From assembly GCF_024296925.1 (NCBI RefSeq), contig NZ_CP101125.1, positions 3,164,501-3,228,500 of the forward strand: a stretch of DNA of 64,000 bases. The letters run 5' to 3'. Shown piece after piece: positions 25,124 through 33,634 of this stretch. The stretch is from Pseudomonas nunensis. Its GTDB lineage: Bacteria; Pseudomonadota; Gammaproteobacteria; Pseudomonadales; Pseudomonadaceae. A model generated the notes under the pieces. That model ran no database searches and had not been told where the DNA came from. It saw only the letters and a list, made by a program, of their open reading frames with translations. Each line of letters opens with the position of its first letter. Position 1 is the first letter of the stretch. A program made the position numbers and the translations under genes.

Positions 25124-27508
25124 CTAGTGAGCAAACAACGAATTACCCTTCTGCCCTGCCAGTTTCTCCGGTTTGATCAGGAACCGCGCCAGCGCTGGCA
25201 GCAGCCACAGTGCACCGAACATGTTCCAGAGCAGCATGAAGGTCAGCATCAGGCCCATGTCGGCCTGGAACTTGATCGCCGAGAAGATCCAGGTGCACAC
25301 GCCGATGGCCAGGCACAGACCGGTGAACAGCACGGCTTTACCGGTGGACTTCAGCGTTTGGTAGTACGCCTCTTGCAACGGCAGACCGGCACGCAGGAAG
25401 CTTTCGAGGCGGCTGTAGATGTAGATGCCGTAGTCCACGCCAATCCCCACGCCCAGCGCCACCACCGGCAGGGTCGCGACTTTCACGCCGATGCCCATGA
25501 AGGCCATCAGGGCGTTGCCGAGCACCGAGGTCAGCACCAGCGGCAGCACGATGCACAAGGTCGCCGCCCAGGAGCGGAAGGTGATCATGCACATGGTCGC
25601 GACGCAGATGTACACCAGGATCAGGATCGTCAGCTCCGACTCCTTGATCACTTCGTTGGTCGCCGCTTCGATCCCGGCGTTACCCGCAGCGAGGATGAAT
25701 TCCAGGCCATCCTTGTTGTTGTCCTTGGCGAAGTCCTGCACCGCATGCACCGCACGGTCGAGGGTCGCTGCCTTGTGATCGTTGAGGAACACCAGCACCG
25801 GCGCCAGGGAGCAGCTGTTGTTGTACAGGCCGTCAGCCCGGGCAATGGAGTTGTTCAGTACATCCGGGTTGCGCGACAGGGTTTCCCATTTCAGGTTGCC
25901 CTCGTTCATGCCCTTGATCATCTGCTTGGACACGGTCACCAGCGAGATCGCCGACTGCACGCCCTCGGTGTTCTGCATCTTCCACATCAGCTCGTCGATC
26001 GGCGCCATGGCTTCGTAGCGCGAACAGCCTTCGGCCTTGGTCTTGACCATCACCACCAACACGTCGGAACTGGTGGAGTAGTTGCTGATGATGAAGTTGT
26101 TGTCCTTGTTGTAGCGCGAGTCCGGGCGCAGCTCTGGAGCCCCTTGATCGAGGTCACCGATTTTCAGGTTCTGGCTGTACCAGAGGCCGCCGCCGAATGC
26201 GATCAGCGCCAGAATGATCGATACAGGAGCGATTTTCGGGCTGGCGAAGTTCGACAGCAGGCGCCAGAACGGGTGTTCGCGGTGCGCGTCTTTCTTGCTG
26301 CGTTCCACCGCACGTTTGCTGATGCCGACGTAAGAAATCGCCACCGGCAACAGGATCAGGTTGGTGAACACAATCACCGCCACGCCGATGGACGCGCCGA
26401 TGGCCAGTTCACGAATCACGCCGATGTCGATGATCAGCAGCGTGATGAAGCCCACCGCATCCGCGAGAATCGCGATCATCCCCGGCAGGAACAGTTGGCG
26501 GAACGTACGCCGTGCAGCAGTCAGGGCGTTGTCGGCCTCGCTGGACTGCAAGGCGATCCCGTTGATTTTCTGTACGCCGTGGGAAATACCGATGGCGAAG
26601 ATCAGGAACGGTACCAGCATCGAATACGGATCGAGCCCGAAACCGAAGAAGTGCATCAAGCCGAGTTGCCAGACCACCGCCACCAGCGTGGTACTCAACA
26701 CCGCCACGGTGCTGCGCATGCAGTTGGTGAACCAGTACAGCAGGATCAGGGTGATGACGAAGGCGATGCCGAAGAACATCACCACCATGACCAGACCATC
26801 GATCAGGTCGCCGACTTTCTTGGCGAAACCGACGATGTGGATCTGCACGTTAGGGTTCTGTTTTTCAAACTTGTCGCGGATCTTGTCTTCCAGCTCGTGG
26901 GAGAACTTGCGGTAGTCCAGGGCCAGCAACTTGCCCTGGTCTTGCGGGTCCGGATAGGACTCCAGCAACGGGATATCGACGATGCTCGACTTGAAGTCGT
27001 TGGACACCAGACGCCCGACCTGACCGGACTTGAGCACGTTGTTGCGCAGCAGGTCGAGGCTTTGCTGGGAGCCGTTATAGCTCTGCGGGATCACCTCGCC
27101 ACCGGCGAAGCCCTCCTCCGTCACCTCGGTCCAGCGCACGCTCGGGCTCCACAACGACTTGAGGCCGGAACGGTCGACACCGGAGATGTAGAACACTTCA
27201 TCGTTGATCTGACGCAGGGTCTCCATGTATTCCTTGGAGAAGATATCGCCGTCCGTGGCTTCCACGGAAATCCGCACGGTGTTGCCCAGGTTCGCCAGAT
27301 CGTTGCGGTGCTCCATCATCTTTTGAATGAACGGATGCTCGAGCGGGATCATTTTTTCGAAGCTGGTGGACGGCCGGATCAGCGTCGCTTGCCAGAACAG
27401 GAAGATACTCACCAGCAGGCAGATGACGATCACTGCCGGGCGGTTGTTGAAAATCAGGCGCTCAAGAAACGTCGCCTTGTCTTGGTGGTGACTGGTCAAT
27501 GATGTCAT
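25124..27508 (-). CDS. MMPL/RND-superfamily exporter
   Basis: A 794-residue inner-membrane protein with a duplicated RND layout. One hydrophobic helix near residue 30 precedes a large periplasmic loop and a five-helix bundle (about residues 225-400); a second such unit follows after residue 430. The conserved GIGVDYGIYIYSR segment of the second half is present. It belongs to the MMPL-type exporters acting on lipids or hydrophobic compounds, and no membrane-fusion or outer-membrane partner is adjacent. I prefer the ATG at 27508, which follows GAAGGGCGAAG; a frame opening at 27541 overlaps the upstream stop. It follows the YCF48-like gene by 29 nt. Substrate unknown. Confidence 0.8.
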   Translation of the reverse strand: MTSLTSHHQDKATFLERLIFNNRPAVIVICLLVSIFLFWQATLIRPSTSFEKMIPLEHPFIQKMMEHRNDLANLGNTVRISVEATDGDIFSKEYMETLRQINDEVFYISGVDRSGLKSLWSPSVRWTEVTEEGFAGGEVIPQSYNGSQQSLDLLRNNVLKSGQVGRLVSNDFKSSIVDIPLLESYPDPQDQGKLLALDYRKFSHELEDKIRDKFEKQNPNVQIHIVGFAKKVGDLIDGLVMVVMFFGIAFVITLILLYWFTNCMRSTVAVLSTTLVAVVWQLGLMHFFGFGLDPYSMLVPFLIFAIGISHGVQKINGIALQSSEADNALTAARRTFRQLFLPGMIAILADAVGFITLLIIDIGVIRELAIGASIGVAVIVFTNLILLPVAISYVGISKRAVERSKKDAHREHPFWRLLSNFASPKIAPVSIILALIAFGGGLWYSQNLKIGDLDQGAPELRPDSRYNKDNNFIISNYSTSSDVLVVMVKTKAEGCSRYEAMAPIDELMWKMQNTEGVQSAISLVTVSKQMIKGMNEGNLKWETLSRNPDVLNNSIARADGLYNNSCSLAPVLVFLNDHKAATLDRAVHAVQDFAKDNNKDGLEFILAAGNAGIEAATNEVIKESELTILILVYICVATMCMITFRSWAATLCIVLPLVLTSVLGNALMAFMGIGVKVATLPVVALGVGIGVDYGIYIYSRLESFLRAGLPLQEAYYQTLKSTGKAVLFTGLCLAIGVCTWIFSAIKFQADMGLMLTFMLLWNMFGALWLLPALARFLIKPEKLAGQKGNSLFAH

Positions 27509-27537
27509 AGCTTCGCCCTTCTTATTATTTGCCCGGT

Positions 27538-28590
27538 TCACTTGCCAAGCTCAGCGCCGGTTGGCGAAGTGGCGCGAACGCCGCCCTGTCCTGCCAGAAT
27601 CAGATTGCCGTTACCTGCTGCGGTGACCGCCGACACGGAAATCCGGTCCGGGCGGTTGAACACGGTGAAGGTTTCGCCGTTGTCGCTGCTGCTGACCACC
27701 GAGCCGCCGTTACCGACGATCACGATGGAGCCGTCATCCAGCAGCGTAGCGCCGGACAGCCCGAACTCCAGTGTGCCGCGTGCGGCCTGAAGTTGAACTT
27801 GTTCCCAGGTGCTGCCGAAATCCGTGGAGCGGTAGAGATTGCCGCGCAGCCCGTAGGCCAGCAGGGTGTTGGCCTGTGCGGTGCCGATCACGCCGAACAA
27901 CGAACCTTCATACGGGCCTTCGAGTTTTTCCCAGGTCTGGCCCCAATCGGCGGAGCGGAACATGCTGCCCTGCTCACCGACGATAAACAGCCCGGAATCC
28001 TTCACGGCGGCGATGGCGTTGAGGTGGAACTGGTCTTCGTTGTCGAGGCGATCACTGGCGTCTTCCCAGTTCTTGCCGCCGTCGGTGGTTTCCAGCAGTG
28101 CGCCATACGCGCCCACGGCAAAGCCGCTGTTGACGTCCTTGAACCAGACGTCGAGCAGCGGCGATTCGCGTTTCAGGTCTTCGAATTGTTTGGCCCAGGT
28201 GACGCCGCCGTCTTCGCTGGCGAGGATTTGCGCGTCATGCCCGACGGCCCAGCCGTGTTTGTCATCGACAAAAAACACCGCCGTCAGCAGTTGCCGGGTT
28301 GGCACCTTGGCCTGGGTCCAGGTTGAGCCCTGGTCATCGGAATACAGAATGTGCCCACGATCCCCGACCGCCACCAGGCGCTTGCCAGCGTGGACGACGT
28401 CGAGCATCAGGCTTTTGGCAGCCTTGGCGGATTCAACGGAATAGACCGTATCGGCGGCCGGCGCGTCGGCGGCCAGCACCGGTGCCGACCACATGGCACA
28501 GCCCAACAGCGAGAGCGCTGTAGCCAGCAACGCGATTTTGCGTAGTGCCGGCGGGCGGCAGAGACCCACACCCATGACAGGCTCACTCAT
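27538..28590 (-). CDS. YCF48/BNR-like exported beta-propeller protein
   Basis: A 350-residue protein with an N-terminal signal segment (KIALLATALSLLGCAMWSAPVLA) and repeated propeller motifs of the YCF48/BNR type: SDDQGSTWTQ, SEDGGVTWAK, TTDGGKNWED, SADWGQTWEK, STDFGSTWEQ and SSDNGETF. The mature protein should sit in the periplasm; LGC could be a lipobox, but the AxA site fits better. AAGG precedes the ATG. It is cotranscribed with the MMPL exporter downstream, and such proteins are often paired with MMPL exporters, perhaps as a periplasmic assembly or substrate factor (inference). The expected DUF1302/DUF1329 partner genes are absent upstream. Confidence 0.8.
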   Translation of the reverse strand: MSEPVMGVGLCRPPALRKIALLATALSLLGCAMWSAPVLAADAPAADTVYSVESAKAAKSLMLDVVHAGKRLVAVGDRGHILYSDDQGSTWTQAKVPTRQLLTAVFFVDDKHGWAVGHDAQILASEDGGVTWAKQFEDLKRESPLLDVWFKDVNSGFAVGAYGALLETTDGGKNWEDASDRLDNEDQFHLNAIAAVKDSGLFIVGEQGSMFRSADWGQTWEKLEGPYEGSLFGVIGTAQANTLLAYGLRGNLYRSTDFGSTWEQVQLQAARGTLEFGLSGATLLDDGSIVIVGNGGSVVSSSDNGETFTVFNRPDRISVSAVTAAGNGNLILAGQGGVRATSPTGAELGK

Positions 28591-28776
28591 AGACCTTCCC
28601 CCATTATTATTGTTAGGTCGTTCAACCTTTCAGGGCGCCGTAAGGGTGCTCTTGGTGATTGGTTGGTTGGAGCATAGTCCTGAAACCTGCAATCTAGAGC
28701 CCCTTCGGAAGCTGGCTTATCCTATCGGGCTTTGGAAAGGTCTGACAATCGACGCCACGTTATGTTTTGTTAACCT

Positions 28777-28837
28777 GGGGGGTTGGGGGGAGTGGGTGAA
28801 TGATGGGGTATTAGGTGGGGTGATTTGGGTTTCTGGG
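28777..28837 (+). other. G-tract cluster, G-quadruplex type
   Basis: Seven runs of three to six G on the plus strand (28777-28782, 28785-28790, 28793-28795, 28804-28807, 28817-28820, 28827-28829, 28835-28837). Some loops are longer than the usual seven nt, so this is a weaker quadruplex candidate than the one at 28879. Confidence 0.5.
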
Positions 28838-28878
28838 TTTTGTGTGAATATCCGTTTCTTCGGTAAACGGCTGATTTT

Positions 28879-28912
28879 GGGGTTCGGGGTTTTGGGGTTT
28901 TTGGGGGTTGGG
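28879..28912 (+). other. canonical G-quadruplex motif
   Basis: Five G-runs (4, 4, 4, 5 and 3 nt) are separated by T-rich loops of 3, 4, 5 and 2 nt. This meets the usual G3+N1-7 rule on the plus strand, the non-template strand for a rightward transcript and the template strand for the YCF48-MMPL operon. Confidence 0.7.
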
Positions 28913-29185
28913 TGTATATCCGTTGCTGCGGTGATGGCTGATTATGGTTTCGCTCTTACAGCGACTCACTTTTCCAGACGCCGAAAAGTAAGCAAAAGGC
29001 TTCGCCCCGGCGTACGGCACCTCGCTTCGCGAGGTGTACCCTCGCTACGGTGTCCATCAGGGGGCATCGCCTACGGTCTGCTTCGCGACGACCTCCTCTC
29101 GATGTGTGCGGCTTCGCCGCACGGCGCTACGCGCCTAACCCCCTGATGAACACCTACGCTCGGCCTGCCGAAGGGGCGAGAGATC
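28913..29185. repeat. left arm of a large inverted repeat
   Basis: Matches the reverse complement of about 29460-29757 with gaps. A perfect 45-bp core at 29091-29135 pairs with 29519-29563. The tip (about 28913-28949) is also duplicated in tandem as a degenerate copy at about 28841-28879. Confidence 0.8.
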
Positions 29186-29281
29186 AAGGTCAAGGTCAAG
29201 GTCAAGGTCAACATCAAAATCAACGTCAAAAGCCACAGCCACAGCCACAGCCACAGCCACAGCCACAGCCACAGCCACAGC
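29184..29281 (+). repeat. hexanucleotide tandem array
   Basis: About sixteen hexamers in one register: four TCAAGG, four degenerate TCAANN units, then eight GCCACA. It lies between the arms of the inverted repeat. In one plus-strand frame it would encode GQ, NQ and PQ dipeptides. Confidence 0.9.
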
Positions 29282-29372
29282 AAGATTCGGGGTTTGGGCC
29301 CGGATCAAAAGATCGTAGCTTCGGCAACCCAGGTATCAGTACCTCAGAAAGAGATGAGTCGACCATCAGACC

Positions 29373-29405
29373 GCCTTCGCGGGCAAGCCTCGCTCCTACA
29401 GGGGG
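29373..29405. repeat. REP half-site, family A variant
   Basis: Single arm GCCTTCGCGGGCAAGCCTCG followed by CTCCTACAGGGGG, repeated in the same orientation at 29783-29816. It lacks the inverted partner that full REPINs have. Confidence 0.7.
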
Positions 29406-29459
29406 TACGCCACCCGCTCTTCACCACTCGACAGGCCGAGCGTTAGCTCGCCTGCAGCT

Positions 29460-29757
29460 CTTGATCTTGCTTTGCCCGCCCCTTCGGGAGGCTGAGTGGA
29501 GGTGTTTATCTGGGGGTGGGCGCGTAGCGCCGTGCGGCGAAGCCGCACACATCGAGAGGAGGTCGAAGCGAAGCCGACCGTAGGCGATGCCCCCAGATGA
29601 ATACCGGAACGAAGGAACGCCGAGCCTAAGCGAGGGGCCGGATGCTCGGGGCGAGCCTTTTTTTGCTTACTTTTTTTTGGCGTTTGAAAAAAAAGTGAGT
29701 CGCCGTAAGGGCGAAACCCTAAGTAGCCGTTACCGCAGAAATGGATATGTACACCAT
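29460..29757. repeat. right arm of a large inverted repeat
   Basis: Complement of the left arm, including the 45-bp perfect core at 29519-29563 and the GTAAGCAAAA-type stretch near 29660-29700. The outer tip near 29730-29757 matches the outer tip of the left arm. Confidence 0.8.
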
Positions 29758-29782
29758 CCAAAAATACGATCAACCAGAAGGG

Positions 29783-29816
29783 CGCCTTCGCGGGCAAGCC
29801 TCGCTCCTACAGGGGG
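29783..29816. repeat. REP half-site, family A variant
   Basis: Direct repeat of the half-site at 29373-29405, placed just outside the right arm of the inverted repeat and 30 nt before the pepN stop. Confidence 0.7.
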
Positions 29817-29845
29817 CCGAGCCCCCCGAAAGAACCAAGCCAAAC

Positions 29846-32503
29846 TCAGGCCAGGCTTTTGCTGACCACCTCAAACACATCACTCGAAAGTTGACCCGAC
29901 GCGCGAATCCGCTCCAACTCCCCTTTCATCAACGCCTGACGCGCATCGTCATACTTGCGCCAGCGAGTCAACGGCGCCAACTGCCGAGAAGCGATCTGCG
30001 GATTAAACCCGTTCAGCTCAATCACCAGATCCGCCAGGAACCGATACCCGGAACCATCCGCCGCATGGAAGTTAATCAAATTCTGCCCAGCAAACGCCCC
30101 CACCAGAGCCCGAACCTTGTTCGGGTTCTTCATATTGAACGCCGGATGCTCCATCAACGCCTTCACCCGCGCCAAACCACCCGGCAACGTGCTGCCCGCC
30201 TGAACACTGAACCACTGATCCATAACCAGCGGATTATCCTTGAAGTGCTCGGCAAAACTGGCCAGCGCCTTGGCCTTCTCATCTTCGAACGACGAATTGA
30301 CCAACACCGCCAACGCCGTCAAACGCTCGGTCATGTTATCGCTGGTCTCGAACTGCTCCAGCGTCGCCGCCAACACTTCCGGCTTGTCGCTAAGCATCAA
30401 GTAAGACAGCGCGATGTTCTGCAACGCACGCCGGGCAAAGTGTTCGGCCTCGGCCACGTACGGAGTTTTCTTCGACAGGTCGCGGTTAGCCTGGTAACGC
30501 AACCACAGCGCTTCGAACAAGTTGTCCGCCAACTGCTTGCGCACAAACTCGCGAGCGATGTGGATGGCATCGACGTCAGCCACTTCGCTGATTTCAGTCA
30601 GGTACGCCTCACCCGGCAGCGAAAGCATTTCCGCGACCATCGCCTGATCCAGCGTCTCGTCGGACAGCACGGTGCGCAATGCAGAAATCAGTCGCTGATC
30701 GAGCACCAGCGTCTCGCCCTTCTGCTGCTGGGCGATCAGTTCTTGCAGCACCTGCACCGACAATTGCTGACCGGCATCCCAGCGGTTGAAGCCGTCGCTG
30801 TCGTGCTGCATCAGGAACATCAGTTGGTCGCGGTTGTACGGGAAGCTCAGTTTCACCGGTGCCGAGAAACCACGCAGCAGAGAAGGCAATGGCTGTTCGG
30901 CGATGTCGACGAAGGTGAAGGTTTGCTCGGCTTCAGTCACCGAGATAACCCGCGAAGTGCCTTGCGCCGACGCTTCGCCAGACAGACGCAGCGCAATCGC
31001 CGCGCCTTTGGAGTCCAGCAGGCCCAATTCCACAGGGATCACGAACGGCAGTTTTTCAACCTTGTCCGGGGTCGCCGGGCAGCTCTGGCGGAAGGTCAGG
31101 CTATAGCTTTTGGCCGCAGCGTCGTAGGACTCGCTGACTGCCAAACGCGGCGTACCGGCCTGGCTATACCAGCGTTTGAACTGGGTCAGGTCGACACCGT
31201 TGGCGTCTTCCATGGCCTTGATGAAGTCGTCGCAAGTGACGGCCTGGCCGTCGTGGCGATCGAAGTACAGGTCGCTGCCCTTACGGAAGCCTTCGGCGCC
31301 GAGCAAGGTGTGGATCATGCCGACCACTTCCGAGCCCTTTTCGTACACGGTCAGGGTGTAGAAGTTGGAAATCTCGATAAAGCTGTCCGGGCGCACGGCG
31401 TGGGCCATCGGGCCGGCGTCTTCTGCGAACTGGTGGGTACGCAGGTACGCCACGTCCTGGATGCGCTTGACGGTGGCCGAGTTCATGTCGGCGGAGAAGC
31501 CGGAATCGCGGAACACGGTGAAGCCTTCCTTCAGCGACAACTGGAACCAGTCGCGGCAGGTCACGCGGTTGCCCGACCAGTTGTGGAAGTATTCGTGGGC
31601 GACGATCGCTTCGACCCGCTGGTGCGCGGCGTCGGTGGCGGTTTCGGCCCGGGCCAGCACGGCGCTAGAGTTGAAGATGTTGAGGCCCTTGTTCTCCATG
31701 GCGCCCATGTTGAAGTCGTTGACCGCGACGATCATGAAGATGTCCAGGTCGTACTCGCGGCCATAGACCTCTTCGTCCCAACGCATCGACTTCTTCAGGC
31801 TGTTCATGGCGTGCTGGCACTTGTCGATGTTTTCCGGCTCGACGTAGATGCGCAACGCCACGGAACGCTCGGTCATGGTGGTGAAGGTGTCTTCGACGCA
31901 CCACAAGTCACCGGCCACCAGCGCGAACAGGTAGGCCGGTTTCATGAACGGGTCTTCCCAGGTCGCCCAGTGCCGGCCGTCTTCGCCAGGACCGGAGGCA
32001 ATCGGGTTGCCGTTGGACAGCAGCACCGGATAGCTGTGCTGCTCGGCGACTACCGTGGTGGTGAACTTGCTCATCACGTCCGGGCGGTCGAGGTAATAGG
32101 TGATCTTGCGGAAGCCTTCGGCCTCGCACTGGGTGCAGAACATGCCGCTGGATTTGTACAAACCTTCCAGCGCGGTGTTGGTTTCCGGGTGGATGCGCAC
32201 GGTAGTGTCGACCGTGAAGCGTTCGCTTTGCGGGTGCAACGTCAGGTGGTTTTCGGTCAGCAGGTAGTCGTCGGCGCTCAGCTCGCGGTCGGCCAGGTTC
32301 ACCGTCAACAACTCAAGTTGCTGACCATCCAGCACCAGTGGCGGCAGGCCCGGGCCACGTTCAGGATTGCGGCGCATCACCAATTGCGCATGGACCAGGC
32401 TGTGGTCCTCGAACAACTCGAAGGTCAGGTGCGTCTCGTCGATCAGGTACTCAGGCGCCTGATAGTCCTTCAGGTAGATCATCTTCGGTTGTTCGGTGCG
32501 CAT
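29846..32503 (-). CDS. pepN: aminopeptidase N
   Basis: An 885-residue M1-family zinc aminopeptidase that trims N-terminal residues from cytosolic peptides. The substrate-anchoring GAMEN motif lies near residue 266 and the zinc site HEYFH at residues 303-307, with the third ligand Glu in SLKEG about 20 residues later, as in E. coli PepN. Length is normal. AAGGA lies upstream of the ATG and the gap to the DUF2797 gene is 10 nt, so it is the last gene of the nadK-led leftward operon. Confidence 0.95.
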   Translation of the reverse strand: MRTEQPKMIYLKDYQAPEYLIDETHLTFELFEDHSLVHAQLVMRRNPERGPGLPPLVLDGQQLELLTVNLADRELSADDYLLTENHLTLHPQSERFTVDTTVRIHPETNTALEGLYKSSGMFCTQCEAEGFRKITYYLDRPDVMSKFTTTVVAEQHSYPVLLSNGNPIASGPGEDGRHWATWEDPFMKPAYLFALVAGDLWCVEDTFTTMTERSVALRIYVEPENIDKCQHAMNSLKKSMRWDEEVYGREYDLDIFMIVAVNDFNMGAMENKGLNIFNSSAVLARAETATDAAHQRVEAIVAHEYFHNWSGNRVTCRDWFQLSLKEGFTVFRDSGFSADMNSATVKRIQDVAYLRTHQFAEDAGPMAHAVRPDSFIEISNFYTLTVYEKGSEVVGMIHTLLGAEGFRKGSDLYFDRHDGQAVTCDDFIKAMEDANGVDLTQFKRWYSQAGTPRLAVSESYDAAAKSYSLTFRQSCPATPDKVEKLPFVIPVELGLLDSKGAAIALRLSGEASAQGTSRVISVTEAEQTFTFVDIAEQPLPSLLRGFSAPVKLSFPYNRDQLMFLMQHDSDGFNRWDAGQQLSVQVLQELIAQQQKGETLVLDQRLISALRTVLSDETLDQAMVAEMLSLPGEAYLTEISEVADVDAIHIAREFVRKQLADNLFEALWLRYQANRDLSKKTPYVAEAEHFARRALQNIALSYLMLSDKPEVLAATLEQFETSDNMTERLTALAVLVNSSFEDEKAKALASFAEHFKDNPLVMDQWFSVQAGSTLPGGLARVKALMEHPAFNMKNPNKVRALVGAFAGQNLINFHAADGSGYRFLADLVIELNGFNPQIASRQLAPLTRWRKYDDARQALMKGELERIRASGQLSSDVFEVVSKSLA

Positions 32504-32513
32504 GCTGGAGTCC

Positions 32514-33311
32514 TTACTGATGCACGGCGAGCTGATAGGCCGTGTATTTACGAATATTGATCACGCCGGTGTCGAAGATCAGGTACTGGCCCTTGATCCC
32601 CAGCAGCGTGCCTTCGGCAATCGGGTTCTTGTCCAGGTTGAAGCTGACGATCTTGGCCGGGTATTGCTCGATCGGATAGCGGATTTCGAGGACGTCTACA
32701 TCGGCAATAGTCTGGATTGCCTGTAGGCCGAATCGTTCCTGCAAACCTTGCAAACCTTCGGCGCAGCTATCAAATAGCTGATCGCGAACCTCGGCCAAAT
32801 CCACCGATACCGCGTCGCCCTTGAGTAAAGCACGCCAATTGGTCTTGTCAGCCACCTGGCTGCGGAACAGGTCTTCGACGAAGCCCGACTGCTGACGGGT
32901 CGAGACGCGCATGATCGGCAACGCCTGGCGTGCGCCTTGGTCGATCCAGCGGGTCGGCAACTGGGTGGCGCGGGTAATCCCGACTTTCACCCCCGACGAG
33001 TTGGACAGGTAGACGATGTGATCGGTCATGCAGAATTTCTGGCCCCACTCCGGCTCACGGCACGTACCAGCGTCGAAGTGGCAACGCTCCGGGCTCATGA
33101 TGCAGATGTCGCACTGGGCCAGTTTGGTCATGCACGGGTAGCAGTAACCCTGGCTGAAACTGGTTTTGGTCTTGCGTCCGCAATGGGAACAGAAAATCGC
33201 CCCCAGGTATTCCAGGCGCACGGTCGTGCCGATCAACGGATTGACCGGCACCTCGGTGTCGCCCAGACGAAAAGCGTACTGCACGTCCGGCCCGTCCAGG
33301 CGCGCCGACAT
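32514..33311 (-). CDS. DUF2797 family protein
   Basis: A 265-residue protein with two cysteine pairs near residues 40-60 (FCSHCGR, CYPCM) and a later CDIC, suggesting zinc binding. The remainder is typical of DUF2797, whose function is not established. I start at the ATG at 33311 (MSARLDGP), 30 nt after the DUF1315 stop. A longer frame to 33521 is a shadow of DUF1315. The ribosome site is weak. It is part of the nadK-pepN operon. Confidence 0.8.
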   Translation of the reverse strand: MSARLDGPDVQYAFRLGDTEVPVNPLIGTTVRLEYLGAIFCSHCGRKTKTSFSQGYCYPCMTKLAQCDICIMSPERCHFDAGTCREPEWGQKFCMTDHIVYLSNSSGVKVGITRATQLPTRWIDQGARQALPIMRVSTRQQSGFVEDLFRSQVADKTNWRALLKGDAVSVDLAEVRDQLFDSCAEGLQGLQERFGLQAIQTIADVDVLEIRYPIEQYPAKIVSFNLDKNPIAEGTLLGIKGQYLIFDTGVINIRKYTAYQLAVHQ

Positions 33312-33340
33312 TTTACTGATTGCACCGCGGCCAATCTCGA

Positions 33341-33601
33341 TCAATGGATGGCATCCGACTTGAACAGGATGTTCGGCACGCTGATCGACTTGGAGCTGCA
33401 CTCCTGCGGGCCCATGTAGCCGGTCCGCTGTTCTTCGGGCAGGTTCTGGATTTCCCAGGCGATCATCGCTTGCAACGACAGTTCGCGTTGTTCGGCGGTG
33501 AGTTTGCCACCGTCGGACCATTTGCCGATTTCCACCGCCAGTTTCAGGCTCTGGTAGATATCGGGGGTGATGTTTTTGATCATTTCGTTAAAAGAGGACA
33601 T
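33341..33601 (-). CDS. DUF1315 (YeaC-like) family protein
   Basis: An 86-residue soluble protein (MSSFNEMIKNITPDIYQSL..., WEIQNLPEEQRTGYM) matching the small DUF1315/YeaC family. GGAGA lies five nt before the ATG. Function unknown; the neighbour order glpG, DUF1315, DUF2797, pepN is typical of Pseudomonas. Confidence 0.85.
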   Translation of the reverse strand: MSSFNEMIKNITPDIYQSLKLAVEIGKWSDGGKLTAEQRELSLQAMIAWEIQNLPEEQRTGYMGPQECSSKSISVPNILFKSDAIH

Positions 33602-33634
33602 CAGGGTCTCCGCGCTCTTTATTCAGTAACTGTT

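Larger units (their letters stand above)
28591..29845. other. 1.25 kb gene-free repeat-rich region
   Basis: Between the divergent YCF48-MMPL operon and the end of pepN I see no convincing gene. Short frames here encode low-complexity or arginine-rich peptides and coincide with repeats. The stretch holds G-tract clusters, a large inverted repeat, a hexanucleotide array and two REP half-sites, listed separately. The promoter of the YCF48 gene should lie in 28591-28770. Confidence 0.75.

Noticed and set aside
25121..27502. Long plus-strand open frame (793 codons) opposite the MMPL gene
   Set aside because: It is antisense to a well-supported gene and encodes a His/Gln/Arg-rich sequence typical of GC-rich shadow frames.
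28493..29146. 217-codon plus-strand frame starting inside the YCF48 gene region
   Set aside because: Starts antisense to the signal peptide region and runs through G-rich and repeat DNA; no family resemblance.
29184..29281. CRISPR-like array
   Set aside because: Units are six nt with no spacers and no cas genes are present; it is a simple tandem repeat.
29050..29583. 177-codon frame across the inverted repeat
   Set aside because: It reads through both arms and the hexamer array, lacks a ribosome site, and both arms are non-coding-like; translation is not supported.
29741..32560. Long plus-strand open frame (939 codons) opposite pepN
   Set aside because: Antisense shadow of pepN, whose zinc site and GAMEN motif are clear; the frame also begins inside repeats.
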